Assembly: GCA_944474755.1 (NCBI GenBank)
Contig: OX104117.1
Span: 81,196,926 to 81,260,925 of the forward strand
Length of the DNA: 64,000 bases
Direction of reading: 5' to 3'
From: Limnoperna fortunei
Taxonomy: Eukaryota; Mollusca; Bivalvia; Mytilida; Modiolidae
Shown here piece by piece: positions 36,801 to 48,825 of the stretch. Under the pieces are notes generated by a model. That model saw nothing but the letters and a program-made list of their open reading frames with translations. It was not told where the DNA came from and made no database searches. The position numbers were made by a program, and so were the translations under genes. The first letter of the stretch is position 1, and every line of letters begins with the position of its first letter.

Positions 36801-39800
36801 TGGTCTTCAAGACAACTATCTAAAAAAAAAGAATCTAAGATAACGAGGAGTATTCATCCGAGAACAGTTCAGACAAAGCCATGGTTATACAAAAAACAAA
36901 AACTAAAACTAAGTGATACTAGGCCCAATAAAAAGGAAGATGAATAAATGTGCCCAAGAGGGGTAAGAAACTCCTGCTTCACGCATGGCAAAGGAAAAGT
37001 GGTTACAGACGGAACAAGTCAGGGGTCATTTGTGACACAGATAATCAGTAACGGTCAGCTAATTCAATTCATGATGACGACAGTAAAATTTATAACTTCA
37101 ATCTTACCACTATAAACCACTGGTTAAGTATCTTTTAATATAAGCAACATATCAAGGAAAACGGGATAGGAAATATAAGTTCTTGAGCGCCTGAGCAATT
37201 AGGATATAAACACTCCATATGCAAGGTTTGCTGGAATCCACCACAAGAAAATGAACTTCATTCCTTTTTTAATACATTTTTGTTCTTGGCCAACCTTTAT
37301 GGTCAAGTTCTAGATGCAGGTTAAGGTATAGGCAGACCTGGCTGTCTTTGTGGTGTCAAATTTAAGTTCAATGGGGTGAGGGCGATCCAAATAGTTACCA
37401 AATTCAAGATTATTCATTGAAAGCACGTCATCTATTTTGAGAAACGCGAAATTAAAGAAGAGTGATAACCTTTGTTCTTGGTTTCATGAAGCCCTCATAG
37501 GTATAGAGAAAAAAGTCAGCAACAAGGAGGACAGTTAGTACTAAATTGAATGACGACGGTCTGTTGGAAAACATGTTAACCACATATGACACATTTGTTA
37601 TCAATAAGAAGGTCAAGCATTCTGATGATTTCAAATAGTGAACTTATTGTTAGAATCTTTTTACAAAATATGAAGTGTTACTACTTAAACCAGATATTTA
37701 TATCTCGGTTTGCTATTCTTTTTAGTGAAGCAAAGTGGAATCTTTTTTATAGCTTATTAAGGGGTATAGTCGTTGAAAATTCAAACGTTCTAACACTGTT
37801 ACATGAAGATAATGACCTAGACTGAAAGCTTTATAACCGATCTTTTAAGTTTTTAATATTCAAATCTGATTCACACCACGTTTTGAGACGCTTGTTTCAT
37901 ACTATCTCTGAACCCTGCTAACAAAATTGATGTAAAACTTGAAAAGATGTTATGAAGCGGAGCTCATAGCAGACCAGGCTATACAACGTTGTTGATAAGG
38001 ATGTTTAAGAACTTATGAATCAGGTAGATGAACCCAGTTCCAAATCTTTGGTCGAAAGGCCAAAATAATTTTGTTTAAATCTATGATTTTATAGGGTTTC
38101 CTGTTTTGTAAGTGTCATCGGACCCAAATTTTTAATCTTACCACAAAAAACGTAATGAATTTTGATTAAGTTATCTTTTACGGGTTTAAAGTCTATCGAC
38201 AGAACAAGGTTTTGTGTGTAGGTTTGCAGGTAATGATTATGTACCATAATAAACAATAAGGTTTTCTAATGCAACATAAAACTCGATACATGATACAAAG
38301 ATTATTGCAACTGATTATAGTGCGTTTGACTACATCAACTCATTTGGTCATATTTACTCTACATTATATATTGTTCAGTTTTAATTTGAATCGAGCATAC
38401 GATCAAACAGTTTGGCAAAAAAAAGCTTTGAATAAGAAACTACTCTATAATAATATAATTATACGGTACAGTTGTATTGGGTAAGTCAAAACTTATTCCG
38501 AATCAATCAAAAATACGTTATACTAGTACATTATTTTGACATTTCTTTAAATTCAAATTCATGTATGTTATTGCTTTATTTAAGAGTAATCTATGAAAAC
38601 ATCTACCTAACCAAGTTGATGTTTGCAAGATTCTTAAGTAACAGATTCACCATTTACAGGCCGATTCTGGTTCTCGCTTGAACACGACAAATTTATAAAA
38701 ACGTGTAGCATCAGCAATTAAGAACAGAATACCTTGCACATTGTTACAATAGAAGTAGGCGATGTACATGTAGGCAACATTAAACAATATTAAAAAAAAA
38801 TAACATCCACTAAAGTTTCAAGAACCAAATTACTATTTTGCGTGCAGTTGAAATATGCTATTTGATACTTCAGACAAACTCGACAGTTGTTTAACGTGCT
38901 TCAAAAGTACAGTTTAAATTGTCATTCGTTATTCAATTTCTTATAACGAAGTTGTTTTAAGTTGTGATTCAGAATGCAGTGAATTATTCGCAAATTATTA
39001 TTCGCAAATTATTAACATTATTGAAGACTTATGTAACTAATTACCATACTAATACTCATATTTACAGGCTTGTCATGAACAGGATTAAATACTCATATTT
39101 ACAGGCTTGTCATGAACAGGATTTAATACTCATATTTACAGGCTTGTCATGAACAGGATTTAATACTCATATTTACAGGCTTGTCATGGACAGGATTTAA
39201 TACTCATATTTACAGGCTTGTCATGAAAAGGATTTAATACTCATATTTACAGGCTTGTCATGAACAGGATTTAGTACTCATATTTACAGGCTTGTCATGA
39301 ACAGGATTTAATACTCATATTTACAGGCTTGTCATGGACAGGATTTATTACTTATATTTACCGGCTTGTCATGAACAGGATTTAGTACTCATATTTACAG
39401 GCTTGTCATGAACAGGATTTAATACTCATATTTACAGGCTTGTCATGAAAAGGATTTAATACTCATATTTACAGGCTTGTCATGAACAGGATTTAATACT
39501 CATATTTACAGGCTTGTCATGGACAGGATTTAATACTCATATTTACAGGCTTGTCATGGACAGGATTTAATACTCATATTTACAGGTTTGTCATGAACAG
39601 GATTTAGTACTCATATTTACAGGCTTGTCATGAACAGGATTTAGTACTCATATTTACAGGCTTGTCATGAACAGGATTTAATACTCATATTTACAGGCTT
39701 GTCATGAACAGGATTAAATACTCATATTTACAGGCTTGTCATGAACAGGATTTAATACTCATATTTACAGGCTTGTCATGAACAGGATTTAATACTCATA

Positions 39801-41768
39801 TTTACAGGCTTGTCATGAACAGGATTTAATACTCATATTTACAGGCTTGTCATGAACAGGATTTAATACTCATATTTACAGGCTTGTCATGAACAGGATT
39901 TAATACTCATATTTACAGGCTTGTCATGAACAGGATTTAATACTCATATTTACAGGCTTGTCATGAACAGGATTTAGTACTCATATTTACAGGCTTATCA
40001 TGAACAGGATTTAATACTCATATTTACAGGCTTGTCATGGACAGGATTTAATACTCATATTTACAGGCTTGTCATGAACAGGATTTAGTACTCATATTTA
40101 CAGGCTTGTCATGAACAGGATTTAATACTCATATTTACAGGCTTGTCATGAACAGGATTTAATACTCATATTTACAGGCTTGTCATGGACAGGATTTAAT
40201 ACTCATATTTACAGGCTTGTCATGGACAGGATTTAATACTCATATTTACAGGCTTGTCATGAACAGGATTTAGTACTCATATTTACAGGCTTGTCATGAA
40301 CAGGATTTAGTACTCATATTTAGAGGCTTGTCATGAACAGGAGATTTAATACTCATATTTACAGGCTTGTCATGAAAAGGATTTAATACTCATATTTACA
40401 GGCTTGTCATGAACAGGATTTAATACTCATATTTACAGGCTTGTCATGGACAGGATTTAATACTCATATTTACAGGCTTGTCATGGACAGGATTTAATAC
40501 TCATATTTACAGGCTTGTCATGAACAGGATTTAATACTCATATTTACAGGCTTGTCATGAACAGGATTTAATACTCATATTTACAGGCTTGTCATGAACA
40601 GGATTTAGTACTCATATTTACAGGCTTATCATGAACAGGTTTTAATACTCATATTTACAGGCTTGTCATGGACAGGATTTAATACTCATATTTACAGGCT
40701 TGTCATGAACAGGATTTAGTACTCATATTTACAGGCTTGTCATGAACAGGATTTAATACTCATATTTACAGGCTTGTCATGAACAGGATTTAATACTCAT
40801 ATTTACAGGCTTGTCATGGACAGGATTTAATACTCATATTTACAGGCTTGTCATGGACAGGATTTAATACTCATATTTACAGGCTTGTCATGAACAGGAT
40901 TTAGTACACATATTTACAGGCTTGTCATGAACAGGATTTAGTACTCATATTTAGAGGCTTGTCATGAACAGGAGATTTAATACTCATATTTACAGGCTTG
41001 TCATGAAAAGGATTTAATACTCATATTTACATGCTTGTCATGAACAGGATTTAATACTCATATTTACAGGCTTGTCATGAACAGGATTTAATACTCATAT
41101 TTACAGGCTTGTCATGAACAGGATTTAATACTCATATTTACAGGCTTGTCATGAACAGGATTTAATACTCATATTTACAGGCTTGTCATGAACAGGACCT
41201 AAAACAACAATTAACATCTTTTAATTGATTAAAGTAAACCCCCTCAAGTTTAGTCGATTTTTACATTAAATACTAGTTATCCAGACATTCATGAGAAATA
41301 ATAAAGTATATTTCGTATTTTGGTGGAATTTAAACTCTATTTTGTCAAAATTCAAAATGTATATTGAATCAATTTCTAAGCATACGGCATCTTTTGTTTT
41401 CTTGTTTGTTTTGTCATTTATTGAACTACACGGTAAAATGTATTTACCAATGCCAAGTAAAAAGTCCAATTTTGATTAAATGATAAAGCCGAGGTGCGAA
41501 AACTAATATCAGTTGCACATCTTATCCAAAGTCAGGCTTTAAGTCAGAACACAATTGTTCAAACGGCGTTTAGCTTAGTATATTCCTAAGTACCTATAAA
41601 ATTTTGCGGTTATGGGAATCGAAACAAGTTTCTCAAACTGTAAACTTATGAAATGTTATAACTACTTACATCTTGCACTATAGAATACCAATTAGAAATA
41701 AAAACAATGAAACATAATAGTAAGTACAGAACTCGTGTTCGCATCCTTCTGACTAAGCGCGCTGTCAT
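33654..41768 (-). CDS. Short-chain collagen C4-like protein, frameshifted, partial
   Basis: Minus-strand exons: 41670-41768 (start, hydrophobic leader RVLYLLLCFIVFISNW), 36190-36264, 35719-35871, 35012-35073 and 33654-33896. The middle exons encode a heptad-like coiled coil (DVIHSVNKLLNKCDANLQNI and KEINYIKSAQKSITQQLQKV). The last two encode the globular domain typical of mollusc and sponge short-chain collagen C4-like proteins: R-W-G-x-T-x-C, then GGGAYSHSGTSVNRICLPND, SYLFVAEY, and D-I-L-C-T-V-C followed by S-S-L-M-I-P-G. No Gly-X-Y repeat is seen. Exon 35012-35073 is one base short (a CCC run at about 35052), which breaks the frame. The leader exon ends in phase 0 but the next exon needs one spare base, so an exon is missing from the model. 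The last part of the domain was not found. It is either a pseudogene or carries a sequencing error. Confidence 0.65.
34389..34580 (+). repeat. Two-copy tandem duplication of about 94 bp
   Basis: The sequence from about 34389 is repeated from about 34484 with only a few changes (shared blocks GATTAAAGAGAATTAACC, CATTTCATCCCCGCTATAAA, GGGTGTGCATGGCTACA). It lies in an intron of the C4-like gene. The near identity suggests a recent event. Confidence 0.9.
36470..36725 (-). mobile_element. Probable decayed SINE
   Basis: The blocks TTTTACGCCACCTTTTGCC, TGTCAATTAAAGTTGGATTC and AAATTCGTAACATC follow the order of reverse-oriented SINE copies but are very diverged, with a T-rich insertion between. 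It lies just upstream of a C4-like exon. Confidence 0.4.
36860..37590 (-). pseudogene. Retroelement RT fragment, decayed
   Basis: The minus strand, pieced across frameshifts, shows a reverse transcriptase core of the same family as 26700: FQQTV, then a T-N-C-P-P segment, LFFSIP, the catalytic-region remnant KIDDVLSMNN and LEFGNYLDRPHPIELKF. This copy ends about where the fragment at 26700 begins, so the two cover adjacent parts of one protein. The region 36860-37030 resembles the family's tail. It lies in an intron of the C4-like gene. Confidence 0.6.
37600..39050. other. Intron of the C4-like gene, no feature recognised
   Basis: AT-rich. No exon with matching phase was found to link the leader exon to the coiled-coil exons. 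Confidence 0.4.
39051..41197 (+). repeat. 37-bp minisatellite, about 58 units, with higher-order repeat
   Basis: Head-to-tail 37-bp units (for example 39051-39087) with a TCATATTTACAGGCTTGTCA core. Variants are GGACAGG or AAAAGG for AACAGG, and TTAGTACTC for TTAATACTC. Rare markers repeat at an offset of 631 bp: TTTAGAGGC at 40319 and 40950, CTTATCATG at 39994 and 40625, and the GAGATTTAA insertion just after each TTTAGAGGC. 631 is 17 units plus the 2-bp insertion, so a 17-unit block was duplicated. There are no unique spacers. Confidence 0.97.
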
Positions 41769-44029
41769 CAAACTGATGTGATTGTTTACACATACATAAA
41801 ATTTACCCAAATCTATGGCGTGGCAGAGCTATATTTGTTCAGTCATATAAAACATGTAGACATGTTTTAAATACACGGGATATAATGAACGTTATTGAAT
41901 GGCTTGCGTTTTTTTCATTTGTGATTTGACATAATCACATGAAGCTAATGAAAAGAGGGCGGTATTTATTGTAGAGACTACAGAGAAAAATCCGTTTAAT
42001 ACTTTATTTGGTTAATTGGTAAAATACGGAATCATGTGTTTATGTTTTCTGTCCCTAAAAGTACCCCCTACCCAATAACAAGACAGCAAAAGAATTACTG
42101 GCAGTAAACAAATCTTTTACTGGTAAAAACAAACTTTAACTGTGATTCTAATTATCACGTCATTTGGTCAGGTTTAACAGGTTAAATGATAAAAACGGTC
42201 TACAAACTGTAAAGAAAAAGAGACACAACTCTAGCAAAAATGAAAATTACTGATGTTCAGGACAATGATTTTCATTGATCTTTTATCCGTTTGATTTTGG
42301 TGAAGTGGAAATATTAAAAGATATTCTTTATAAAAAAAACTTTGGATTTAATGAATGTTACTAGATATTACATTAAATTATGCGTTGTCGACGCTTTATA
42401 TTACTTAGGTAAGATCTTTAAAAGTTTATAAAGTCTTCTTTAAGGGTTTATTATGGACGGAGCTACTGTACATGACTCCATAAAATCTTTGACATATACG
42501 GTACAACTATGTGTATAAACTTCAAAGAATCGTTTTCGTGTAAGATTATTATGTTAATTTTATTAAGTATAAATCATATTTTCCAAATCTCCAGTTCAGT
42601 AAGTTCTTTGATTGACAGACGATACAATTAAACGAATTTTCTGTAGTGTTTCGGTACGAGGCATATTTGTTATACAGCCGTCCAAAATATGTCCAAATGA
42701 AGAAATGTAACCTCAGTATTCACTCCATAAATGTATTTTTGTCAGCCAAGGTTCCTAAACCGGGGTTAAAGGGGAGGTGAGGTTAGTTTTGCTGGTAGAA
42801 ACAGACTCAAGTTGAGCAGAGTGTCATTTATTCACAGATTGAGAATAATATATGAACATGCAAATAAATAATTTGTTGCGAAATAAATAACAATAGAAAC
42901 ATAAGCAAAAGTGGGGTTAAAAATATGCCAAGAAACATATACAAATAAATATAACGTACAAAACGTAATAAAATGGTATAAGAAGAGAAAAACAAGGCAA
43001 CATCAACAGCACCGTGAGCAAAGAAGCCATTATAATAGGCGACCTTGTCGTAATTTATGATTAGTATTGATAATAAGCAAATGCAATTTATATAGCTATT
43101 AAGTCGATCGTGCGAAGAAAGAGCCATTATGGGCCTTCCCACTCGAGCTGTGTGAAAAAAAGAAAATCGGTGTCAGTAGATCCGCACTAAAACCCAAAAC
43201 CCGAATGTCTAGGGATGAATGGGAAAGCGATAAACTACCATGAAAGTATACATCAATATTTACACGAAATTTCAAAGGGTGGTAAGAGGGTGGGTTTTTT
43301 CTAAAACTTTTCATAATAAGATTAAAAATTCAATAAAATCAAAACATGAACCTTAAAATTTGATTGTAATTGGCATACAATGATAGCATACAAACACACA
43401 AGCTGTTACTTATTCCTAATTAACAGTAAATTAACTGACCAATCAGCATCCGAATTACTGACTGATTATGCAATGAACAACTGCAGGTACCCAGTATTAT
43501 ATAAAACAAAGATATTTACTATAAAAATTACATAATGCAAACTTACATCTCTTTGCAGGACACATTACATACCAAACTGATAACATAATTTTAGACGCCT
43601 GCTACATTTAATTAAATCACATCGGCATTCACACTTTGCAGATTTAAAAGATGATTTTGCAGAGGCTATGATTCATCAGCCGATTGATTGATTTTACATT
43701 GATAGTATTTTTAAATATTTTTAGAAAAACAAATCGAGACAATGTGATATGCTAGTGAATTGGTTAAATTAAAACAGGAAATAAAAGTTAGCATGCGTTA
43801 ATTGTGTCTATTACTTACGAAACATTGAAACCCTAACAACTATCACCAATTTAGTTTCCATCATGATCAATTTGTACCTTCCTTTTCAACGCGAACACCC
43901 TTCCAAATTCCCGGAACAATTTTACCCTTCAGCATCGAGATCTGATTCGCATTACTACGAGGGTTTTATAGGAACGTGCATGTATAAAATGTGTTATTTC
44001 GATTTGTCCTTTATTGTTTTAAGAGTGGT
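41769..44029. other. Intergenic, no gene recognised
   Basis: AT-rich. Minus-strand open frames at 42828-43142 and 43099-43314 overlap each other and match no family that I know. A CTTACATCT-type donor-like site at about 43544 resembles the one of the C4-like leader exon but has no open leader upstream. Confidence 0.4.
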
Positions 44030-44225
44030 ATATACTTTGTCACCTACTATTGATCACCTGCTTTTTAAACACTAAGTTCATGGTTCAAGACTAAATGCGG
44101 ACAGTGTGTGAAAGACTTCACCGCTAGCGGACAGGGACTTTTCAGTTTATTTTTCTTCCTAGTGTAGAGGGCTTTATCCTGGTGCTCTGATTCCTATCAC
44201 AATAAAAACAGGACGTATGATATCA
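44030..44225 (+). mobile_element. Decayed SINE
   Basis: CACCTACTATTGATCACCTG, CATGGTTCAAGACTAAATGC and AAAACAGGACGTATGATATC line up in order with intact copies. The first part of the head and the tail are gone. Confidence 0.6.
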
Positions 44226-44459
44226 AAAACATATCGATGAGTATTACTGAGTAATTCTAAGAGGTGTAAAATTAAATGCATTAAAAACAAAAAAAAATTT
44301 AAAGGACACCTTAGAAGAAGGGGTACAGGAATAATAACATCAAAAAGAATTTCCAAAAAGCACAGCAGTCATCGAGGAGTACCCTTCTTCAATATAAAGA
44401 AAAAACGAAATGCAATAGAGTTCCCTGCGTACTAACTTACCACCCTTGTTTGAAAAACA

Positions 44460-45030
44460 CAATTAGCACCATCGTGAACATTGGAAATCTATTGAAAAAA
44501 AAAATCCCAGATTGTCAAGAATCTTTCCAGAGCCCCCATGGTTGCGTTTAAACAACCCAACAGTCTCCGCAACTTGTTGGTACGAGCAGAGATTGCAAAG
44601 CCAAGCACTGCCGCTGGCAGAAGTCAGTCTTGTGGTGACAAACGCTGCAAATGTTGTAAACATATGGAACCCTTGTCTACATTTAACAGCAAAATCACAT
44701 GTAAACAGTAGAAAATATTCACTACTGTTAACTGCAAAAGCTCGAATGTCATTTACATTCTTGAGTGCCCCATCTGTGGCTTACAATATGTCGGCGAGTC
44801 CAAACAGCCATTCCACGAACGACTGAATGGTCACAGAAGTGACCTAACTAAAAAACAGTTTCTGTCCGTAAACCAACACTTCAGACTGCCCGACCACACT
44901 CCAAAGGATTTTGATCACATAAAAATCCTAATTATCGAGCAGAACTGCTAATGGCTAGACTCTGAACGGGAGGCCCGAGAGAGATTCTGAATCAAAGAGC
45001 TCTGCTCTGTACATCCCAATGGAATAAACA
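44460..45030 (+). pseudogene. Penelope-like element: GIY-YIG domain, dead
   Basis: One plus-strand frame reads through interrupting stops: PMVAFKQPNSLRNLLVRAEI, a Cys pair region CGDKRCKCC, then the GIY-YIG-type nuclease core NVIYILECPICGLQYVGESK, ERLNGHRSDL and HFRLPDHT, ending with SEREARERF and HPNGIN. In-frame stops (near 44707, 44950 and 44988) kill it. This is the C-terminal endonuclease region of Penelope-like retroelements; the RT part is missing. It is 5'-truncated and old. Confidence 0.8.
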
Positions 45031-45173
45031 AAAAAACAATAAATATCATTCAAAATATAAATAATAAATTCATGAACATCAAGAAGTTAAAGATAAGATG
45101 GTTTATACAACTGTACAGTACTCCCTTATGTAATGACTAATAGATGTGATTCGAGAAAGTTAAAGATCAATAA

Positions 45174-46600
45174 CACTGTGTATCATTGACACCGGAAATT
45201 GCATACCAGCGAAGCGGAGAAAACATGGATGAGAGAGCTGACCGGGTAAGAATTTTTGTCATTTACTGTGAAATACTTTTTATTCGTGGGGTATCATTTT
45301 TCGTGGTTTTCGTGGAGGCCTCGGACCACGAAATTAAAAATCCAACGAATAATAAAACTTCATTAACAGATGGGAACTTGGAAACAACGATCTGAAAATG
45401 TCCGAGATCGGACATTTATGTGTAAATGTAATATATGATTTTGTGGTTCGATCCATTACTAATGTTCAGCTCAAAATCCATCTTAATGATTATGTTACAG
45501 GTTTCATGTTCGAATTGTGTTTTTGTTAAATGTAGGTATTATTTAATTGTAAAGCGTACGAAGAAACATCGACTTCCGGTCAAGGTGGGGATATATGAGG
45601 TGTTCATTTTCGATGTTAAAAAGTAACAAATTATTATCGGAATTATGAGTTCTTTGAACATAAATTAAAATAACAAATAAAATATTTAAAAGATAAGCTA
45701 TACTTTATTTTTATTAGTGCATGTCAATTACACGCTATATCAAATGGATGTTGTGATAATACCGATCGTGGCACAAATGACATTAAACTACACCTTTGTA
45801 TTTATTGCTACTGACAAATGCCCTTCGGCTAGGAATGCTTCTATAGAAAACAATTAGAGAATTAAATAGACTCAAAGTAGTTTTTATTGCAATTAATAAA
45901 TTAATTAAAACGTTACCGCGTTTATAATTAGTTATTGATTTCCGTGTTGTTAATTTTACATTCGTTTCCACGCGCGTAAACAACATCATGTAATGAAACT
46001 GGTTTGTCTTCTTTATATGTTGATGTTTATTATCAACAGTGAAAATGATTCTGTTGTAATCATTTATTTTGATCGCTACATCACTTTTGCATTTTCGGAA
46101 ACCGTCAGTCCACGAATTTAAGAACCCACGAACATGTAAAATTTTACCAAACCACGAAAATTGATACCCACGAATTTAAGTACTTTCACAGTATTTGCTT
46201 TTGATAGTATGTAGCGAAGCTCAAACGATGTTTGATGATTCATAAGACGTTCAATTATTTATTTCTTTGCATTTGATTATCAAAAATGGTTTTAAAATGT
46301 ACAAATATACGCAAAATGGAGAAGCTGGTACCTGTCAAAAGTAGCATCCGTTGTTTCAAAGTGGAAAAATCGCCAATTTTAGAGCTTGTTCGTCGTGTCT
46401 TCAATCGAAAGTTAAAAGTATTAATCATAACTTAATGAATGGACGTCTTTTTTATTGATGAAAACCTCTTTTTTCTTCTATTTTCTCAAAAACAAATTTT
46501 TATTGATGTACGGCGAATTGCGAAGTACTGTACGGCGAATAGGCAATAAACAACAATCTTACTATACGGCGTCTTGCAGTAGTGATTTAATAGATGTTTT
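45174..46600 (+). repeat. Left arm of inverted duplication (leader exon of zinc-finger gene 1)
   Basis: 45174-45265 plus 46192-46600 match the reverse complement of about 50010-50477. Identity is very high in the leader exon and the first part of the intron and falls off after GTACGGCG near 46505. A 926-bp MITE interrupts this arm only. The arm carries the 5' UTR, the ATG exon and the donor of the zinc-finger gene. Confidence 0.92.
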
Positions 46601-47532
46601 TAATTTTTATATGTTGTAGTCACGTTTTTACCAAATATAAATCCTCTTTACCCCTTTCGTAAAAATTTCTAAAAGAACTCATAATTCAGTCTCTTGTGAG
46701 AAAAAAATGCCATTGGATTTTAGCATTATTCCATACATTTTTAGGCAGAAATTATGTATAACGAGGTGCCTTTCACAAAAAATATTTGGTGATACAGTAT
46801 TATAATTTTATGGCATTAATCTATACAACTATGTATTTCGTGTCATTATATTAGTTTAATTTGTAATATGTTAGAAATCTTCTGATTTTCAACTGTTAAT
46901 GGTAATTCTAACAGCTCTATTTATTTCAGGAATCATACAAGAAATTTACATGCGCCTACTGCACAGAAAGGTTTACTTCATTTACATTTGTAATTAACCA
47001 TCTGCTGGAAAGTCATCCTGAAAAGGAAATTAAATACAAACTCTTTGAAACATCATCACAAAAAACCTTGAATTCTAAAATAATTCCACAGATGTGTAGG
47101 GAACAGGGCCGAACAATTACTATTAACGAAGGAAAAGCAACAATACATATATCAAAGGCAAACAACGTCATTCCGAAAGACAGTCCTCTTAAAAAGTTTT
47201 TAAAATTTACCGGTTCAAATGATGTAGAAAGTAGCACTTTAGAAGTAGATAGTGATAGCTTAGAAATCAACACTACTGATTCAGATGAACTTACTATCAA
47301 TGATGAAATTGTATCCTTGTTGCCAGACGTATTGACAACTATCAAGAAAAATGGAAGGTTGGATGAGTTTTTATCTTTTCATCGATTGCTTTCAGAAAAT
47401 AAATTTCCTATGGACAATATTGCGTTTTTGCTATTCTTGGATGTCGTGCGATGGTTTAGCTTGGATGGCTTCACCACATCTATGAGATATTCAGAAGAAG
47501 TAAAATTGTTTTGGCGAACGTTTTTGATATAG
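45225..47532 (+). CDS. C2H2 zinc-finger protein, one finger, two exons
   Basis: Exon 1, 45225-45245, encodes MDERADR and ends at the donor GTAAGA. Exon 2, 46930-47532, follows the acceptor TTTATTTCAG in phase 0; total 207 aa. Exon 2 opens with a single C2H2 finger (FTCAYCTERF, then FVINHLLESH: C-x2-C-x12-H-x4-H). A basic region, an acidic Ser/Asp stretch (SSTLEVDSDSLEINTTDSDE) and a conserved-looking hydrophobic C-terminus (FHRLLSENKFPMDN, FLLFLDVVRWFS, MRYSEEVKLFWR) follow. I have seen similar C-terminal segments in unnamed bivalve proteins, where the chain seems to continue further, so this copy may be shortened. A nuclear role is likely but unproven. The intron contains a MITE. Confidence 0.75.
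45266..46191. mobile_element. TA-flanked MITE, 926 bp
   Basis: Terminal inverted repeats of about 40 bp (outer CTGTGAAA, then ATTCGTGGG, GTATCA and TTTTCGTGG at both ends) with TA on each side (45264-45265 and 46192-46193). The opposite arm of the inverted duplication has the uninterrupted sequence TCATTTATTTGC with a single TA, so the empty site proves both ends and the 2-bp TA duplication. No transposase is encoded; it is a non-autonomous element, probably Tc1/mariner-mobilised. Confidence 0.95.
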
Positions 47533-47568
47533 ACACTTTTTTTATGTTTAGGAATGAACCAATATCCA

Positions 47569-47574
47569 AATAAA
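47569..47574 (+). promoter_or_regulatory. Poly(A) signal of zinc-finger gene 1
   Basis: AATAAA, 37 bp after the stop codon. Confidence 0.65.
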
Positions 47575-47765
47575 ATGTTGCAACAAACAGAACACAAACT
47601 TGATTTTAATGACACCATAAGTTAGTACTAGAACTGATGTCATAACTTCACTAGCTTATGCATGGTATTGTTTGTGTGACTATATTAGAAGAAAAGTACA
47701 TGAAGTCAAATGGTATGGTCACCAGCTAAGATCTTATTCTGTGTTTCAACCATTTGTTTCTGTGG

Positions 47766-48027
47766 GAGACGTGGCCGAGTGGTTAAGGTAGTTCGTCTAC
47801 TATTAATCACGTGGTATGTCAACACACATTGCGGGTTTGAGTCTCACTGCAGGCAGGGTGTACTCGACTCCAATCTTAAATGACAAGGATTGCCAGTTTT
47901 CCTATCGTAGGTCAAAGGTTTTCTCAGGGTAGTCCGGCTTCATACCCCAATAAAAACTGGACGCCAAGATATAGCTGACAAATTATTGAAAGCGGCGTTA
48001 AACAACATTTAAATTAAGCAAACAAAA
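47766..48027 (+). mobile_element. Full-length SINE
   Basis: Head ACGTGGCCGAGTGGTTAAGG, a box B-like GGGTTTGAGTC, CTCGACTCCAATCTTAAATG, GTAGTCCGGCTTCATACCCC and the tail domain GCGGCGTTAAACAACATTTA. The short direct repeat TCTGTGG at 47759-47765 and 48028-48034 is a plausible target-site duplication. Confidence 0.9.
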
Positions 48028-48118
48028 TCTGTGGTAGAACCTTATGAAACAATGTATCAATGCAACTTAGTAAAATTATTAACAACATCTTTGAAACAAC
48101 GATAATTTAAAATCTGCA

Positions 48119-48184
48119 ATGGAAAAGGCTAGCAGTCTTCAACATGGGACAGTGGTTGCAATTGGTCCAGATAAAAAATATAAT
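48119..48184 (+). other. Possible small coding exon
   Basis: The ATG at about 48119 is followed by 22 open codons (MEKASSLQHGTVVAIGPDKK, then YN) that end at a perfect donor GTAAGTG. No acceptor-linked partner exon was identified. It could be an alternative first exon, a relic, or chance. Confidence 0.25.
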
Positions 48185-48477
48185 GTAAGTGATTCAAAAC
48201 TTTTTCTCAGAACTATGAACGAAAACCCCCATCTTATCATTGAAAGATGCACTGACCGATTCATGATTGTACACACCTGACCTTTGTACATGTTGTAATT
48301 GACAATGTTCCAGTTGGTTTCACCTGTCCGTAAGCAGGTCTGGGAATGTTATAAAGTATAAAACATGTCAAACTATAATACCTTTAATGGTAAAAATAAA
48401 CAATAATTAAAAAATGTTATCATTGCATGTAGATCAATTCACTGAACACAAAATCCAATTTGCTAAGCGTAGTAAAT

Positions 48478-48668
48478 TCCCAATATCTTTGGCATAACAA
48501 CAATAAAATGCAATAAAAACTAATATCTTTAGCATTACAATAAAATAAACTTTATAAAAAACCAATATCTTTGGCATATAACAATACAAAAAAATCATAA
48601 AAAACCAATGTCTTTGGCATATAACAATAAAAATAAACTTTATAAAAGCAATCAATAAACTTTGGCAT
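48478..48668 (-). repeat. Degenerate tandem repeat, about 3-4 units of 40-60 bp
   Basis: The motif AATATCTTTGGCATAACAAC and its variants (TATCTTTAGCATTACAA, TGTCTTTGGCATATAACAA) recur several times, separated by ATAAAATAAACTTTATAAAA-type AT sequence, between the two convergent zinc-finger genes. Confidence 0.75.
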
Positions 48669-48825
48669 TAGTAACAATGGAAGATGGAACAAAGGACAGA
48701 CAAACACACCCGAACACTATATGCCCCTCTACTTTTGTAGGAGGGGCATAAAAACAAAAATAAAAAATGTTTAAGAAAAAGAATTATCTAGCTTTCATTT
48801 TTAACAACTTAGCTAACACAAATAG

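Noticed and set aside
42828..43314. Two overlapping minus-strand open frames (104 and 71 codons)
   Set aside because: They overlap in different frames, are hydrophobic by composition bias, and match nothing that I know; likely chance.
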